A stretch of DNA of 64,000 bases from Liolophura sinensis (Eukaryota; Mollusca; Polyplacophora; Chitonida; Chitonidae), in the NCBI RefSeq assembly GCF_032854445.1, contig NC_088300.1:46472984-46536983 (forward strand). The letters are read 5' to 3'. The position numbers and the translations under genes were made by a program. Under the pieces are notes generated by a model, which worked only from the letters and a program-made list of their open reading frames with translations, searched no databases and had not been told where the DNA came from. Positions 48,601 to 56,999 of this stretch are shown here, piece after piece; the first letter of the stretch is position 1; each line of letters starts with the position of its first letter.

Positions 48601-51182
48601 GCTCTTGTTTATCTTGCGTGAGAAATTTGGATATGTATGATGTTTATGGTTCAGTGTATGGGTCGTGCAGTTAATTCATGAAAACTGTACCAGGAGCAGG
48701 ACGGGACTCAGTGAATAAGATGCGCCACTCTCAACCACGAGCCACATGGGGTGAGGGTTCAATCCCGTCTTTGGACAGAGGAGGTGATAATAAGGGAGTG
48801 ACGGTGGTTTTGTTTGTGGCAGTCTTGTTCCCACTGGAGACCCTTTGTATTTCAATATTAAGTCGCGCAAAGCTGTGCCTCACACGTGAGAAATCTCATC
48901 AGTAACTTGTCATAATCTCGCGGTTTACTCCCGGTTTATCCGGTTTCTACACCCAGGAAAACCTGAGTATGCCCTTAAACAACATGCTAATGAATAACCA
49001 AAACTGGGAGTGATATGGTACTTTGGTTGCCTACTGATTTGACACGTAATTTGTTGTTTTGTCTATTACAGGCGATGAAGATTCACGTGAGTGAGACTAC
49101 TCGAGACGAGCTGGTGAAGTATCCCTACCGGCTTGAAGAGAGAGGCAGCATCACCGTGAAGGTAAGCTTTGTCTAGCACGAACCAGAGCTCTTGTGACAT
49201 GTTTAACTTTAATGTAAGGAGAAATCACGTCTTAAAGCCAGATTTGCAGCTTTAAGACTGAGGGTTGGTAAGGTTCCTGTCGAAGGGTTTCGGTTTACGT
49301 TGGGTACTGTGGTTTATGGTTTTCTTCAGTACGGCTTTAAATACCAATCAAATAATAAAAAACTACGAACAAGTTTAACTATCAAATAGACTGATGTGGC
49401 AATCATAAAATTTTGAAAACAATTCAAGTTGATAAGCGAGATTTGGCATTAAAAAATTCACTCAACATACATGATCTCTGTGGAGAGATAGTCAAATCAT
49501 CATTGTTGAAGCGTAACAGACTCGGAATTATGGAGATTTTCGCCTCTAGTGTCCACAGAGCCTGGAATGCAGTAATCAATCAACATTGCTCGTAGAGCCT
49601 TTTATATGGTTTACGTGAAGTTCATTTTAAGGTCACTTCTGCTGAAGACGTAGGTTTACTCTGAACATTCGGCTTCACTGCTCCCTCTGAAACAGACAGC
49701 CGTAGAAAGAATGAAATAGCCCATGAGTAGCGATAAGCAAGAATATGTCATTCAGTCAGCCAACAAATCTGTCAGCTGACGATCAGTCAATTGCTGTTTT
49801 GTTTAAATCTTTTTTCATAGCTTGAACACTCTCTGAAGTCCTCAATTTCATATGTTTGATTGCTTCGTGTTCAACACTCTTCAGTGTATGGTCTTTGTGA
49901 AATATGCCTGTCTTCATTTAGATTTTAGCATTGGCCAGCTAAAAGTTCTCTCCCCTGGCAAGTATCAGTTAAAAGGCTTGATATTGCTCTGCATTGATCG
50001 AATTGAACCAGTTTACCGGTGTCCGAATTTCAGTTTACCATTCCTTATATCGCATCTAAATAAGCCAGAAAGTTTTCGTGATTTTTTATTAAAAGACGTT
50101 GTCATACATACCCAGATTTTATGTTGCATCACCACCCTCTTAATCTTGTGTTGATGGGGTCCCTGGCCAAGGGCGGGTGATTGAAGGTGGCTGGCCAACG
50201 GCGGGTGATTGAGGGTGCCTGGCCAACGGCCGGTGATTGAGGGTGGCAGGCCAAGAGCGGGTGATTTACTCCAGTTTTCCTTCATCTATAATCCTGACCG
50301 GTCGACGTGAATAATTCTTTAGCAGGGCGTTAAACACCAGTCAATTAAATAAATGTTACTGGCCCCGGGATCACCAAGCCATCTTAGACTTAAGTCAAAC
50401 TTTCAAATCACTTTAAAATTGTCATTTCCTACATAAGAAAGTCACAATATTACTTGACAAGGTAAATTCTGGGTTGTAATTGTAAAACAAATTTCAGCTA
50501 AAATAAATGATAAGAACATACCTTAGTTTAAATGATTGAAATGTTGACTTAAGTCTATATCGCTTCGTGACCATGTGCCGCGTGTTCGAATTGCCTTATG
50601 CGGTGAATTCCATTGGACGTTTAACTTATAATTATTAAATTTGTCAACCTTTTATCATTGTAGGGCAAAGGCACTATGCGGACGTATTACCTGTTAGGCC
50701 GGACCTCAGAGGAGTTCCCAAAGTGTCCCTTCACCGCCATCATCGAGGACGAGATCCAGAAGTCACAGGACCTCACTACCGACAGCGTGAACCTCACCAG
50801 CGCTGCCCCGGACACGCGCTCTCTCTACTCACCTGTCACATTCGAGGAGCTGGCCAGGTCTGTACACAGCACCAAGAACAACACGCCCGAGGGGACGCCT
50901 TCTAAAGCTACCCTCGTCAGCTGGCATGGCACCGGCAACGCCACAAGGCTCACTCCAGAGGAACTGTTAAACATTCCCATGGTGGCGTCCCGATCCTTTG
51001 AGACGGACAACCAAGATTACAATAACAGTCCTACAAAGTTACCTCTGTCAGGATTCGCGAACGGGGGGAGTCGGCTCGAAAAGTCCTCAGAGAGAATACA
51101 TAATGAACTAGGAATGCAGAATATATCAAAGAAGGCACGCGAATCGGAGAAACCCCGAAGCCAGACATGTCAGATATTATAA
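35878..51182 (+). CDS. Atypical (Gyc-88E/beta-3-like) soluble guanylate cyclase, 10 coding exons
   Basis: Makes cGMP from GTP, with activity controlled by a gas ligand on heme. The exons listed separately splice in frame to 773 residues. Residues 1-~170 are an H-NOX domain starting MYGLLLEG, with proximal heme ligand His104, Pro117 and the YxSxR heme-propionate motif (Tyr133, Ser135, Arg137). Residues ~200-395 are the H-NOXA/PAS-like region, ~385-430 a charged coiled-coil linker, and ~434-616 the class III cyclase domain. Metal aspartates are Asp444 (LFSDVVGFT) and Asp488 (VETIGDAYM); guanine-recognition residues are Glu484 and Cys554; Asn561 and Arg565 are the transition-state pair. All are in one chain, so a homodimer should be active, as known for the Gyc-88E class and unlike alpha1/beta1 heterodimers. 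Drosophila Gyc-88E is known as an oxygen-responsive, poorly NO-sensitive enzyme; the same here is inference. A Ser/Thr-rich tail (617-773) ends in CQIL. The start is the MYG methionine that opens H-NOX, six bases after a 3' splice site, so a 5'UTR intron precedes it. Confidence 0.93.
37500..37735 (+). mobile_element. SINE with Ser/Leu-tRNA-like head, inside intron 1
   Basis: Head CTGACCGAGTGGTTAAAGAG ... GTGTTCGAATCTGAC has the A and B boxes of a long-variable-arm tRNA. The end, TGAGTACGGTGTAAGATACC then AATCACT, is the family B core. Confidence 0.6.
38162..38288 (+). CDS. Guanylate cyclase exon 2 (H-NOXA)
   Basis: Acceptor TTTTCTTAG, donor GTAAGT. It encodes 42 codons plus one base ([15 protein letters not shown]...), continuing the H-NOXA domain with the HTNNVFEL signature, then a Glu/Lys/Ser-rich loop. 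It ends in phase 1, which fits exon 3. Confidence 0.88.
39976..40012 (-). mobile_element. Short SINE tail fragment in intron 2
   Basis: ATTCATTTGATTGATGTTTA then ACATCGC is the reverse complement of the family B terminus. Only the tail is recognisable. Confidence 0.35.
41000..41038 (+). promoter_or_regulatory. Paired CRE octamers in intron 2
   Basis: Two perfect TGACGTCA palindromes (41000-41007 and 41031-41038) sit 31 bp apart, about 0.23 kb before exon 3. TGACGTCA is the CREB/ATF binding site. Their function here is inferred. Confidence 0.3.
41266..41380 (+). CDS. Guanylate cyclase exon 3 (H-NOXA core)
   Basis: Found by searching for the missing H-NOXA strand: it encodes [20 protein letters not shown] followed by TPV, the family's conserved LKGQM...W..I.FLGTP motif. 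The acceptor is a tandem GAG-CAG (NAGNAG); using the CAG gives this start, using the GAG moves it to 41263 and adds one alanine. Donor GTAAGT; ends in phase 2. This short coding stretch has an opposite-strand reading frame over it that is not real. Confidence 0.9.
41732..41861 (+). CDS. Guanylate cyclase exon 4 (end of H-NOXA, linker start)
   Basis: Acceptor TTTATACAG, donor GTAGGC. It encodes (V)[20 protein letters not shown] and on to [17 protein letters not shown]...[11 protein letters not shown] is the strongly conserved stretch that leads into the helical linker of soluble cyclases. The first base completes the valine codon begun in exon 3; ends in phase 0. Confidence 0.95.
41975..42250 (-). 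mobile_element. SINE in intron 4
   Basis: The plus strand starts TTATTATTTGATTGATGTTT (reverse of the tail) and ends in a region whose minus strand has a tRNA-like CCTAACGGTTAAATCGCTGG and GTTGGAATCC. It fills most of the 505-bp intron 4. Confidence 0.55.
42367..42513 (+). CDS. Guanylate cyclase exon 5 (coiled-coil / signalling helix)
   Basis: Acceptor TTACAG, donor GTGAGA, 49 codons in phase 0. It encodes [20 protein letters not shown] and on to [19 protein letters not shown]. This is the charged dimerising helix that carries the heme-domain signal, followed by the conserved LLYQMIP..VADRLR entry to the catalytic core. Confidence 0.95.
42847..42993 (+). CDS. Guanylate cyclase exon 6 (first metal aspartate)
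   Basis: Acceptor TTGTTGCAG, donor GTAAAA, 49 codons in phase 0. [20 protein letters not shown] carries the first Mg/Mn-binding residue, Asp444. The rest ([21 protein letters not shown]) is the dimer-interface helix of class III cyclases. Confidence 0.96.
43263..43419 (+). CDS. Guanylate cyclase exon 7 (second metal aspartate, guanine Glu)
   Basis: Acceptor GGTTTCAG, donor GTAAAG; 52 codons plus one base. [15 protein letters not shown] carries guanine-recognising Glu484 and metal-binding Asp488. It ends IRVG with the glycine split across the intron. A CAT-rich microsatellite begins 19 bases past the donor. Confidence 0.95.
43438..43665. repeat. CAT/ATC-rich microsatellite in intron 7
   Basis: Imperfect (CAT)n and CAC/TAC variants extend over about 230 bp starting 19 bases after the exon 7 donor. 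The open frames read across it are low complexity and not genes. Confidence 0.9.
44572..44681 (+). CDS. Guanylate cyclase exon 8 (purine and transition-state residues)
   Basis: Acceptor TTCCTTTAG, donor GTAAGC. It encodes (G)[20 protein letters not shown] and [16 protein letters not shown]. Cys554 is the guanine-specifying residue (adenylyl cyclases have Asp here); Asn561 and Arg565 stabilise the transition state. It ends in phase 0 before the large minisatellite-filled intron 8. Confidence 0.95.
45167..45870 (+). repeat. 44-bp minisatellite, exactly 16 copies, in intron 8
   Basis: GAAGTTCGTCARTGATCACT then GTCATGAACTCATGCGGATT ACAT repeats every 44 bp with no insertion or deletion over 704 bp. 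A variant (TTGGTCACT...GAAGTCATG) recurs in several copies; copies 5-7 and 8-10 resemble each other, indicating a 132-bp higher-order unit. CATGAAGTTC and GAACTCATG in each unit can pair with one bulge. Confidence 0.97.
46159..48556 (+). repeat. 37-bp minisatellite, about 65 copies, in intron 8
   Basis: AGAGTATGTAGATGGGAAAT CATAAACAGAGCGCAAT repeats over about 2.4 kb. Common variants are GGAAAATCATAA, GAAATCATGAAGAG and a 34-bp unit lacking TAA (AAAATCAACAGAG). A run of variants near 46321-46795 recurs near 47095-47569, shifted by 774 bp (21 units, one of them 34 bp), showing block duplication. Confidence 0.97.
48700..49005 (+). mobile_element. Decayed SINE at the end of intron 8
   Basis: A B-box-like GTGAGGGTTCAATCCCGTC follows a possible A-box region, then GGTTTACTCCCGGTTTATCC and GGTTTCTACACCCAGG and a reduced tail. 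It lies between the 37-bp minisatellite and exon 9. Confidence 0.45.
49072..49161 (+). CDS. Guanylate cyclase exon 9
   Basis: Acceptor GTCTATTACAG, donor GTAAGC; exactly 30 codons in phase 0. [14 protein letters not shown]...[12 protein letters not shown] is the conserved end of the catalytic domain. It is split from the next exon just before the KGKG loop. Confidence 0.94.
49260..49365 (+). mobile_element. Family B SINE 3' fragment in intron 9
   Basis: GGTTTACGTTGGGTACTG, CTTCAGTACGGCTTTAAATA, then CCAATCAAATAATAAAAAAC. Confidence 0.5.
50165..50268 (+). repeat. 28-bp minisatellite, four copies, in intron 9
   Basis: GGCCAANGGCGGGTGATTGA recurs at 50165, 50193, 50221 and 50249, exactly 28 bp apart. 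It runs straight into a SINE tail. Confidence 0.9.
50269..50356 (+). mobile_element. Family B SINE 3' end in intron 9
   Basis: CCAGTTTTCCTTCATCTATA, AATAATTCTTTAGCAGGGCG, TTAAACACCAGTCAATTAAA then TAAATG. The adjoining 28-bp repeat may have grown from its internal sequence (GGGTGATTTACTCC). Confidence 0.6.
50664..51182 (+). CDS. Guanylate cyclase exon 10 (KGKG loop, disordered tail, CQIL end)
   Basis: Acceptor ATCATTGTAG. It opens [13 protein letters not shown], which closes the cyclase fold, then gives about 157 residues rich in Ser, Thr, Asn and Pro with no domain I recognise. The last residues are SQTCQIL before a TAA at 51180-51182. CQIL fits a C-a-a-X box with Leu at X, the preference of geranylgeranyltransferase I; vertebrate soluble cyclase beta-2 is known to carry an isoprenylation-type C terminus. 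Confidence 0.93.
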   Translation, partial: GKGTMRTYYLLGRTSEEFPKCPFTAIIEDEIQKSQDLTTDSVNLTSAAPDTRSLYSPVTFEELARSVHSTKNNTPEGTPSKATLVSWHGTGNATRLTPEELLNIPMVASRSFETDNQDYNNSPTKLPLSGFANGGSRLEKSSERIHNELGMQNISKKARESEKPRSQTCQIL

Positions 51183-52065
51183 CAGAGATGATTAGAAATG
51201 GGGACGTGTATGGAAGACAGTATTGGATATGTGATATTTACTATTTATTGCTAATTTAAGTTTATACACTATATGTTTCTCGGGTTATTATGCTATAGGG
51301 TGGTTAGGGTAACTAACCAAGTTGTGGTTATCATTTTTTTCTGCAGGGCTCAACAGTGGTACCCTATACCAAGAACACACTCCCTGTTCGATTGGGTTAC
51401 TTCCATTTGAGACAAAGCCTGGATTATTGAGCGTTGTGTCTGAATGTTCGTACAATAGTGATAATAGTAAATCGTACTTATACCAACTCTATAATACTGA
51501 ATATGAATTACTTTTGTGACACCTGTGTCACATACCAACATTCCAAAAGGGTGAGGTACCTTTTCCCGCGCAATGGCGAATCGGGTCCAAGCTAAAAAGG
51601 TCATTGTTCTCTTGCAATACACATGTACTATTGTACGTGTTTGCTCACAAAACATCGTGGCTACACAGCTTTAACCCGAATTACTTTAAGCGGGAAAAGT
51701 TCTCCGTTACACTTAAAGAACAGTTGAGATGATAGACCATTTTCCATATATCAGAGCACACGAAGCTAATATTATCTTCTATGCATTATGGTCATGTTGG
51801 TGTAAACAGGCAGTAAGGACTTGACAAGGACCTAACTCGAATATTCGGCTGAATGGGTAATTCCGTATAGCTCTTTGTACAGCCAAAGACGTGTGAAATC
51901 TTGAAAAAGCAGTTACATTTACCCACATAGGGGAATTATCCTTATCTATATCATCTAGGACGAATTGGAAACATGGAATAATCATCTGGAAACGAATCAC
52001 CTCAGATATGTGAACGAACACAAATAGTATTACAATAGAATTAGACAACAAGTCAGAATGTAAAA

Positions 52066-52076
52066 AATAAAATAAA
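52066..52076 (+). promoter_or_regulatory. Candidate polyadenylation signal of the cyclase gene
   Basis: Two overlapping AATAAA hexamers lie about 0.9 kb past the stop codon. They are the first canonical hexamers I see on this strand after the coding end. AT-rich sequence makes chance matches likely. Confidence 0.3.
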
Positions 52077-52162
52077 ATGAGTTTGCACTTAGTGCCTTAT
52101 AAACACTAGCAATTACCATTAAGACAAAGACAAATAGAGTTTACGACTTCGATGACTGAGTT

Positions 52163-52331
52163 AAAGGCAATTTACCGATCTAGTTGCCTGGGGTAATCAG
52201 AGTTTACCGACCTATAGTAGACAGTGGAAATCAGAGTTTACCGACCTATAGTCGACAGAGGTAATCACAGTGTGCTGACCTATAGTCGGCAAGCGCAATC
52301 ACAGTTTTCCGATCTTTGTGGCCTGAAATAA
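52163..52331 (+). repeat. 34-bp minisatellite, about five copies
   Basis: AATCAGAGTTTACCGACCTA TAGT... begins at 52195, 52229, 52263 and 52297, with a partial copy before. It is in the 3' flank of the cyclase gene, just past the candidate poly(A) signal. Confidence 0.85.
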
Positions 52332-53108
52332 TCCTGGTTCAATGAAGATGACCAACGAGATACAATATATGTAACTTGCTGTTATCTCAGAGTAGAAAGG
52401 AATGCCCGTGATCGTCAGCTGTCTATCTTGAACACTACAAATTAGTCTTTACAAATACACCTCATGTGTACAAGTGAGCCAAACAGCGGTTGCCTTGCCG
52501 TTAAATATTGAAAACGACATCTTGAATCACGGCAGGGAGAGAAGTCTTTCATTATCCAATCTACGCTTTGTTTGATTTTCACTCTCGTCGTTATAAGTGT
52601 ATTTAAAAGCGGGTATAGTTGTAAGAGAATAACACATTATTTATGAATAATAACTTCTGGGTTTATTATCATGAGCATTGTTTCTAAATTGAGTCCCAGA
52701 ATGCTGATCAACATGATGTCTGCTAATGATTCCAGAGGCTATTATCCAGAAGCAATGCGTGCTTCAATGATCAATGTTACCGTGGCATCTCTCTGTCAAT
52801 AATTAGTAATAACAACAGTTCTTGAAATCTTTTCATTAGGCACACTCTTTGCTGTGCACCCGTATACCATGACGATCTTCGCTGGGTCGCTGGTTCAATT
52901 TTGGCTATGTTAATATTTAGTGCGTCACGAGTTGTTGGTGGACACGGTCTGATCCTTCCATCCTACAAGAGGATGCTGTACAAAGCGATGTCATTTTGAC
53001 AATAACCTGTCCCATCACCGTATACATGATGATTTTTGCTGTGAATATACAAAAACGATGTCTTTAGACCATATATATCGACTAGAGGTAAAGTGTACAA
53101 GTAACTGA

Positions 53109-53190
53109 TTTATCTATTTATATATTTATTTACTTTTTATTTGATTGTTGTTTCACGCACTATACTCAAGACTTTTTCCGTTTTTAACAT
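53109..53190 (-). mobile_element. Family B SINE 3' fragment
   Basis: TTTTTATTTGATTGTTGTTT then CACGCACTATACTCAAGACT is the reverse complement of the terminus. Confidence 0.55.
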
Positions 53191-53825
53191 ATAATTACGA
53201 ATGTTAATGATTTTATACTGAACGTTGCGGCAGAAAGGGTGTTTTGAGGCTGTATACATGAATATTTGGTCTTCTTGTCAAGGGAACGATGTAAAACTCC
53301 AGTCAAGTAACATCACTCAAGTAACAGCTCCTCTCTGCGAGGTGCGCATAACTCGTACATTTTCAAACTGACATTGTACTTGCAGGTCAAGCATAAGAGC
53401 TATGTTATTATCACATTTTCTCTACATTGCCTCTTTTCTATAAAGTTCCATTATTTAATTATTCGTGTCGTTGTTTTTATCACATTCTGTAATGCATTAT
53501 TTAATGAATGCGTTTAGTTTGTTTCGTAGGTGATCCAGGTCTATGGGTTGTTTTTTCTTCAATCAGGTAAAAACTAACACGAGAACGTGACGTCTTGAAC
53601 TTCTTATTTTGAATTTTGTCATTATAGAATCAATTGAATCAATTATAGAGTCAATTGAAGAGTAAGGACACTGCAAGCAAAATAATGATTATTCTGCTAA
53701 CCTTCGTGGAAGCCCATTTGGCCCAAAATGATAGTCCTTCAAACTGTCTGCACTAAAGTCATGGTCTGTTTCCACTTGCTGATGACAGATGTACACATCA
53801 TCTATTGCAAAAGGCTTCCGTTGCA

Positions 53826-54058
53826 GAGGTGGTTATCGTGCCTGCGCGATGCAGTGCCCCAAGAGCCTCTCACCAGTGCGGTCCAGCTCATTCTAGCTTC
53901 CTCTCAGGCCGTATGTGAGAAGCTGTGCCATTAACCTGTGGACGGCCGTGGGTTTCCCCTGGTCTCTGCTCGGTTTCCTCCTGCCATAATGCTGTTTGCC
54001 GTCGTGAAACATTCTTGAGTACGGCGTAAAACACCATTCAAATGAAATAAATAAATCT
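53826..54058 (+). mobile_element. Near full-length family B SINE
   Basis: Contains CCTCTCACCAGTGCGGTCC, CTAGCTTCCTCTCAGGCCG, GGTTTCCTCCTGCCATAATG, then CATTCTTGAGTACGGCGTAA and AACACCATTCAAATGAAATA. Compared with 33080-33283, the B box area is shortened. Confidence 0.75.
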
Positions 54059-54630
54059 AGGGGAGAATTCTCAATCAGGCTCGAGAAATTTCCGAATCTT
54101 TTTCCGTACCTTAGTGTTTTATCTGATCATGACTATTTGTTAAATGCCCATATTCCAAAGTACGGCACAACAAAGAATAAAGCAAAAATCATAATTTTTA
54201 CGCCGATTTACCGCGAAATCAGATAATAGCAAGTGCGTAGAGAAGTTTTGATGAAGGGTCGAAGATGTAGAGAGGCGAGATCCTGAAGAGGTGCAAAAAC
54301 AAAGTCACGAATCGCCAAATGTGATAGCGATGTCGCGCTGTTGTCGTGACGTCCTGTAAATCCCATGATCGCTGGTGGACATTCACATGTAATCGTAAAT
54401 TTGAAAAAAATAGTACCAGTATAATACCAGTATCGTGACACATCGTACTGACGTCCTGCTAGCGACACAACCATGGTCGTGAAGAAATGTTGCGCTAGAC
54501 AGCCACATTCACCATATTCACTATCCAGAGGTTTGAGTACGTGGGCAGGAATCGGCACAAAATCGTGTGAATCTGGGTTTAAATAAATACATAAATGAGA
54601 ATAGAAGTTTTCACAATTTTTTTATACCGG

Positions 54631-54770
54631 TATTATTTATTTGTTGATTGATTGATGTTTTACGCCGTGCTCAAGAATATTTCACTTATACGACGGCGAC
54701 CAGCATTACGGTTGGAGGAAACCGGGCAGAGCCTGGGAGAATCCTACGACCATCCGCAGGTTTATACCAG
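54631..54770 (-). mobile_element. Family B SINE, 3' half
   Basis: GATTGATTGATGTTTTACGC, GTGCTCAAGAATATTTCAC, CGACGGCGACCAGCATTACG and GGAGGAAACCGGGCAGAGCC are the reverse complement of the family core. Confidence 0.75.
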
Positions 54771-55346
54771 TATTACATCACTCCAAACCTATTTTATGCG
54801 AGCTTGGTGAGTCAATATTTCAACAAGTTGCGTAATTGTAAACAACTAATTCAAACAACTAAAAGTCTTCGCAGAAGTTGACCTGCTCTTTTATCATTTG
54901 CTCCCAAGGAACTTGTGCTTCCCATTATTGATAGCTCTTAAGCTTAGCGCTAGAGCATACGAACACTATTACTGGTTGTTACTTGTAAATAGACATGCCT
55001 CTCTTGTACTTAATCGATTGGAACCTTTTGGTAAATTACCACTGCTGAAGATGATGATTGACATAAAGTGTCGAAATATTGATTCACCGATCGTTTCTAA
55101 CATCTTCGCAGTCACTTGATTGTCTTCCTAAATTATACCAAGCATATCAGACGATCTATCTGATTTTGTTACTCTGTGAATTACCAGTACAGTTTCTTTA
55201 ATCTAACTTGGCATTCTTCCTCTTGTCGCTGTGTCGACAGACCATTTGAAAAAGATTATAATTCTTGGCCGACACAGTAACAGTCATATTTGTCTTTTTG
55301 ACTCATCAGCGTTTATTCATAAAACTTGTTATTGTTCTGCATAGAT

Positions 55347-55475
55347 GAATTTATTGTTGTTTAACACCATATGCCTACTCATGAATTTTTCATCTCCATG
55401 GTGGCGGTCAGTAATATGGGTGCAGGAAACCGGAGCTCCCGGCGTAAACCACCCACCTTTGGCAAGCCACTGACA
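55347..55475 (-). mobile_element. Diverged family B SINE, 3' half
   Basis: GTTGTTTAACACCATATGCC, GGTGGCGGTCAGTAATATGG and GCAGGAAACCGGAGCTCCC match the family core in reverse. Confidence 0.6.
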
Positions 55476-55768
55476 GACAGTGTGATATACAGAACAGGAT
55501 ATTGATAGACACAAGTCTTCTTCAAGGAAAGTAAGACTGTACAAACGACAACACAAGCATCTGACAGCGGGAGAATCCTATCTCGATCAAAGATGCATGT
55601 CAGTCAGTGTACCCAGCTTTCGGTGTACGCGAAACTTTTTTCCCTATTTTTTATATATTAATTTATAATAATTTTTTATTTATTTATTTAGATGACGCTG
55701 GTTTATTAGATGATAGAAACTGGTCATCGTCCCGTGGAAAGCATTTTACATCGTTAGATAGATGACAG

Positions 55769-55840
55769 TTTATTTGTTTATTTGAGTAGGGTTTAACGAC
55801 GTGTTCAAAAATATTTCATTCGTAAAACAGCTATATGGAC
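55769..55840 (-). mobile_element. Family B SINE tail fragment
   Basis: TTTATTTGTTTATTTGAGTA then GGGTTTAACGACGTGTTCAA and AAATATTTCATTCGT are the reverse complement of the terminus. Confidence 0.55.
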
Positions 55841-56212
55841 ATCTAACTGAAGTCATTTAATCGAAGACACTATGCCAAAAAAAAAAATTGCTACAGTGGA
55901 TTGGTGATCTAAGGGAGACTATCCATGGGGGTATTTCTAGATTGTTTTTCAGAATCTATTTGCTTGGGAATATACCAGTAACATAAACATCTGATGAGGG
56001 CAACAACACCCTGACAAGTTAAAGCTGTAATATAACCATTAACAAGATTGACAAGATATGGTTGTGATTTAATCACTGAAATGTGCGGAAACTGACTGAA
56101 AATTTGGAAAGCCACCCGAATCAGATTCACGTAAATGTCTAGTGTGTTTTGACGATTACCGCGACATATCGTGAACACCTGGTATAACTGTATCCTTCAT
56201 TTTCATTTCTAC

Positions 56213-56263
56213 AACACATCAACATATCAACACATCAACATGCCAACATGGCAACATATCAAG
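56213..56263. repeat. CAACATAT-type short tandem repeat
   Basis: ACACATCAACATATCAACAC then ATCAACATGCCAACATGGC; imperfect units of 8-9 bp. Confidence 0.75.
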
Positions 56264-56289
56264 AAAACCGACGGCTAGAACGCCGCCTC

Positions 56290-56595
56290 GAAGTCGGGAG
56301 ACTTTAAAAATGGTACTTATTGTTGCCTCGCTTGGCACTCAGCACTGAGACGCTAGAACAAGGAAACAGGACTGGTTGGCCTGGTGTCAGTATAATGTGA
56401 CTATGTAGGGTGTTATGTCTGGTGTCTTGATACTTCAGTGGCGGCAGCACTTAGGCGGCATGGATTCGCCCTGCCTCATGTAGGCACGGTATTACTAGTA
56501 TGTATACACACCTAATGACTCCTCATCGTCATATGACTGAAAAAGTGTTGAGTGCGACACGAAAGGCATGCATTCATTCATCCATTCATTCATGA
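56290..56595 (+). mobile_element. Diverged family A SINE with ATTC-rich tail
   Basis: Shows AGACTTTAAAAATGG, CCTCGCTTGGCACTCAGCA, then CATCGTCATATGACTGAAAA and GTGTTGAGTGCGACACGAAA, in family order. The tail has become CATTCATTCATCCATTCATT. Confidence 0.65.
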
Positions 56596-56999
56596 TGATT
56601 ACAGCCCGGGATCATACCATATGCCTCCTTGTATCAGGCCCGTACCAATACCCGTCCGACATATTTCAAATGCTTCCTCAGTGAAACGCCATGCCGAAGA
56701 CATCATGCAGACAAGACGAGTCACCCAGCCAAAATGTACTGGTCACCTGCAATTGTGGAAAATGACTGCTACTCCAAACTGGCGAAGAAAAAACACCTCA
56801 ATCACAATTGTACAAACATAACGTTCGGTCTTACATATCAACAAAAATTCCCATTTGGAGTAATTCTTATTAACATTAATTGTTGTCACGTTTCGCCTCA
56901 GTGGAAAATACGTAAAGCAAGAAAATATCCAACTTGTTCTGTGGATACGTATTTTTAAAGATCTTGTAAATCCAATTTCTCGTCACTTTTTAGCTGTGA

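Noticed and set aside
54208-54558. 116-codon minus-strand frame
   Set aside because: It opens with GTG, has no in-frame ATG near the start and no recognisable motif.
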